A model generated the notes under the pieces. That model saw only the letters and a list, made by a program, of their open reading frames with translations. It was not told the origin of the DNA and did no database searches. This document shows positions 20,859 to 22,847 of a DNA stretch of 22,847 bases, piece after piece; positions within the stretch are counted from its first letter, which is position 1, and each line of letters begins with the position of its first letter. Source of the stretch: Pelargonium cotyledonis. Taxonomy: Eukaryota > Streptophyta > Magnoliopsida > Geraniales > Geraniaceae. The translations under genes were made by a program, and so were the position numbers. The DNA lies in assembly GCA_036897625.1 (NCBI GenBank), contig JAYMTA010000945.1, positions 1 through 22,847 on the forward strand. Direction: 5' to 3'.

Positions 20859-21100
20859 CTCCCTCCGTCCTAAAATGAGTGTTCTGTTTCTCTTGCACTT
20901 TTGTCTTAAAATGAGTGTCTTGTTTCCTTTTTTAGTAAGTTAGTTATGTATGAATTGTCAATAATATTCTTATAAAAAGTTAGTTAGGATCTCTCAACAT
21001 ATGATCATGAGAATACAATAGTAAATATATCACACTAACTAATTTCTCCATAATTTTTCTCAAAATAGAAAGGAGGACACTTATTTTAGTACGGATGGAG
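20859..21100 (-). mobile_element. Stowaway-like MITE 3 (242 bp), same family as MITE 2
   Basis: It begins with the classical CTCCCTCCGTCCTAAAATGA end. It finishes, inverted, with CTCCATCCGTACTAAAATAA, and TA flanks it at 20857-20858 and 21101-21102. It has the same length as MITE 2, with similarity along its whole length in reverse orientation (roughly 80% or more by eye). The end motif TAAAATGAGTGT..TTG is doubled. There is no coding capacity. Confidence 0.92.
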
Positions 21101-22847
21101 TATTTATGTATGTATACATATACTGTGGTAGGGCACAAGAAATCATTGAAATGTTGTGTGTTTTGCTTGAGAATCAAGTTAGATTACAATATTATTTCTT
21201 GTATCATAGTTTATAGCTCTCATTATTTAATGTATAGAATAGATTCCCATAATCAATCCCCATAAATTTGGTTGCAAAAGAAGAGTGATTCAATTTTTTT
21301 TTTCTTTCTCGGAACAAATAATTGTATTCCCTTTCATTTTAAAAATGAATTTCCATATTAATATATATAAATGTTAATTATTTTTCATAGATATTGATAA
21401 AAAAATTCAATTCAAAATTTTTAGACCATTTCACAGATATTGATAATTGATTCATAGTCTATTTCATATGAACGATTTTAAATGCACATATACAGAAAAT
21501 CTAAGTTTTTTTTTTTTTTATAAAAAAAAAAGGAGTTAAAAACACATATATAACCTAAATTATTTTCCCTTCATTGATGAAAGTATTGACTTACTATTTA
21601 AACTATTCAAAATCACTACTAAGACTTTCGTCAATATTCGAATCAAAGAGAATCACATAATTCAACCATTTATCTCAATTCACGATTTGGTTCTTCTAGT
21701 TTTTCTTTTACCTGCATTAAAAGGTATTCATAATAATAATAATAATAATAATTTTTGATCTGACAAGTTGATTGGTTTATTTAAAAATAGTTTTTTCTTG
21801 TATAATACTACTACCAATTTATTTTTTTATCATATATATCTTTCTTGCATGTATTATTCTCCATTTATTAAAAAAATTAATAATAATAATACATGAATAA
21901 CACATTAAATAACTATATATTAAATAGTTAGAAGTCAAAACATTTTCTAAACGACTTTAAAATAGCCAACAACGATGCAAATTACAGCAAATTGAAGAAT
22001 TATAACTGCAACTACGAGGTTGTTATGAATTTCGAGAACTGCACGACCAAATTCAACCAATTCCCTTGGCGCAAACTCTTATCTCTACTACTTACTCTCT
22101 CCACTTTCTATTACTACGTAATGCTTATCTTGCATGATCATGAATTACTATTTTAAAAAGAAATTGAAGATGAAAAAATGTCATCAAGACATGTTCGACA
22201 AATTAGTTAAAGCGTTTTAATTAGATTCTCTTTAAATTATCGGATTCAAGTCTTATTGTGGAAGGAATATGGTAATATTTTAAGTTAAAATAAATGAGTT
22301 ATCTTTTTACTGTTCAATGGATTAAAAAATGAAAGTAATGTCTATTGTATCACTTGTTATGATAATTTGGTTTCAAAATAAAATCAAATGTCATAAAATG
22401 GCCAAAATTAGGCCCAAAATAAGAGGAGATCACCATCATGGTGTCAATGATGAAAAATTATTTTAAGCACATTCTACACCGTGAGAGACCAAACAAAGAG
22501 GATGATAGCAACCCAAATTTATAAATACTACTAATAATATGTGATTTTTTTAAACGAAAATTATAGAACCATGGGTTGATTTTTTTAATATCAAATTTAC
22601 CATGTATAATAAATTAACATGAATAAAACTACCAAGATTATTAATTATTATTGAAAATAATATGGTCCAATCATAGTAGCTTTCGTCCTATTTGTAATAA
22701 AAGATGGGTGACCCATTTTTTTATTTAATGAGTTTCAAAATTAATGAATCTAAAAACTTTGTTTAGTTATCAACATCAACGGGTGGGCCAAACCCTTATA
22801 ACCATCAAATTATTGAAAAGTTCAACTCTCTTATTAATTTATAAATT
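21101..22847. other. AT-rich intergenic DNA to the window edge, no gene seen
   Basis: All frames are broken by frequent stops. The stretch holds homopolymer A/T runs near 21510-21530 and an AAT trinucleotide repeat (about 21731-21752, with a smaller one near 21880). A C/T-rich patch around 22060-22110 and the last ~60 bp are slightly less AT-rich. Nothing identifies a gene start. Confidence 0.6.
21731..21752. repeat. TAA/AAT trinucleotide microsatellite
   Basis: About seven tandem units of TAA occur. It is a simple sequence repeat with likely length polymorphism and no other inferred role. Confidence 0.85.

Overview
The window is nuclear DNA of a flowering plant, most likely a eudicot. Spliced genes have GT-AG introns, the introns and intergenic DNA are AT-rich, the proteins closely resemble plant families, and there are short Stowaway-type elements with ends of the CTCCCTCCGTCC kind. 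An asterid (possibly Lamiales) is a guess from general appearance, not something the sequence proves.

Three protein-coding genes fill the first 14 kb. (1) Positions 1-2727, plus strand: the 3' part of a purple acid phosphatase of the PAP2/PAP9 group. It is cut by the left edge, has two exons in the window, and ends in a C-terminal membrane anchor. (2) Positions 3514-5159, minus strand: a complete five-exon SNAP33-type t-SNARE (280 aa). A probable 5'-UTR intron extends the gene to about 6.4 kb. It lies tail-to-tail with the phosphatase. (3) Positions 7461-13934, plus strand: a complete 15-exon plastidial (L-type, PHS1) alpha-1,4-glucan phosphorylase of 951 aa. It lies head-to-head with the SNARE gene across about 1 kb of AT-rich DNA that must hold both promoters. 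All exon boundaries were derived by hand from splice sites and reading-frame continuity.

From about 14.2 kb to the right edge (about 8.6 kb) I find no convincing gene. This stretch is very AT-rich and holds three Stowaway-like MITEs. Two are 242-bp members of one family in opposite orientation. It also holds simple repeats, small tandem duplications, a TATA-box-bearing tract near 16.6-16.85 kb, and one island of higher GC near 20.0-20.2 kb with clustered transcription-factor-type motifs.

The three genes do not form a pathway: they cover organelle-surface phosphatase, secretion/cytokinesis membrane fusion, and plastid starch metabolism. I see no new multi-gene system. The most interesting features are a tandem duplication in the last phosphorylase intron that copies the 5' splice site, a degenerate repeat array in the SNARE 5'-UTR intron, an unusual Phe in a conserved phosphorylase motif, and the regulatory-looking island in the gene desert.
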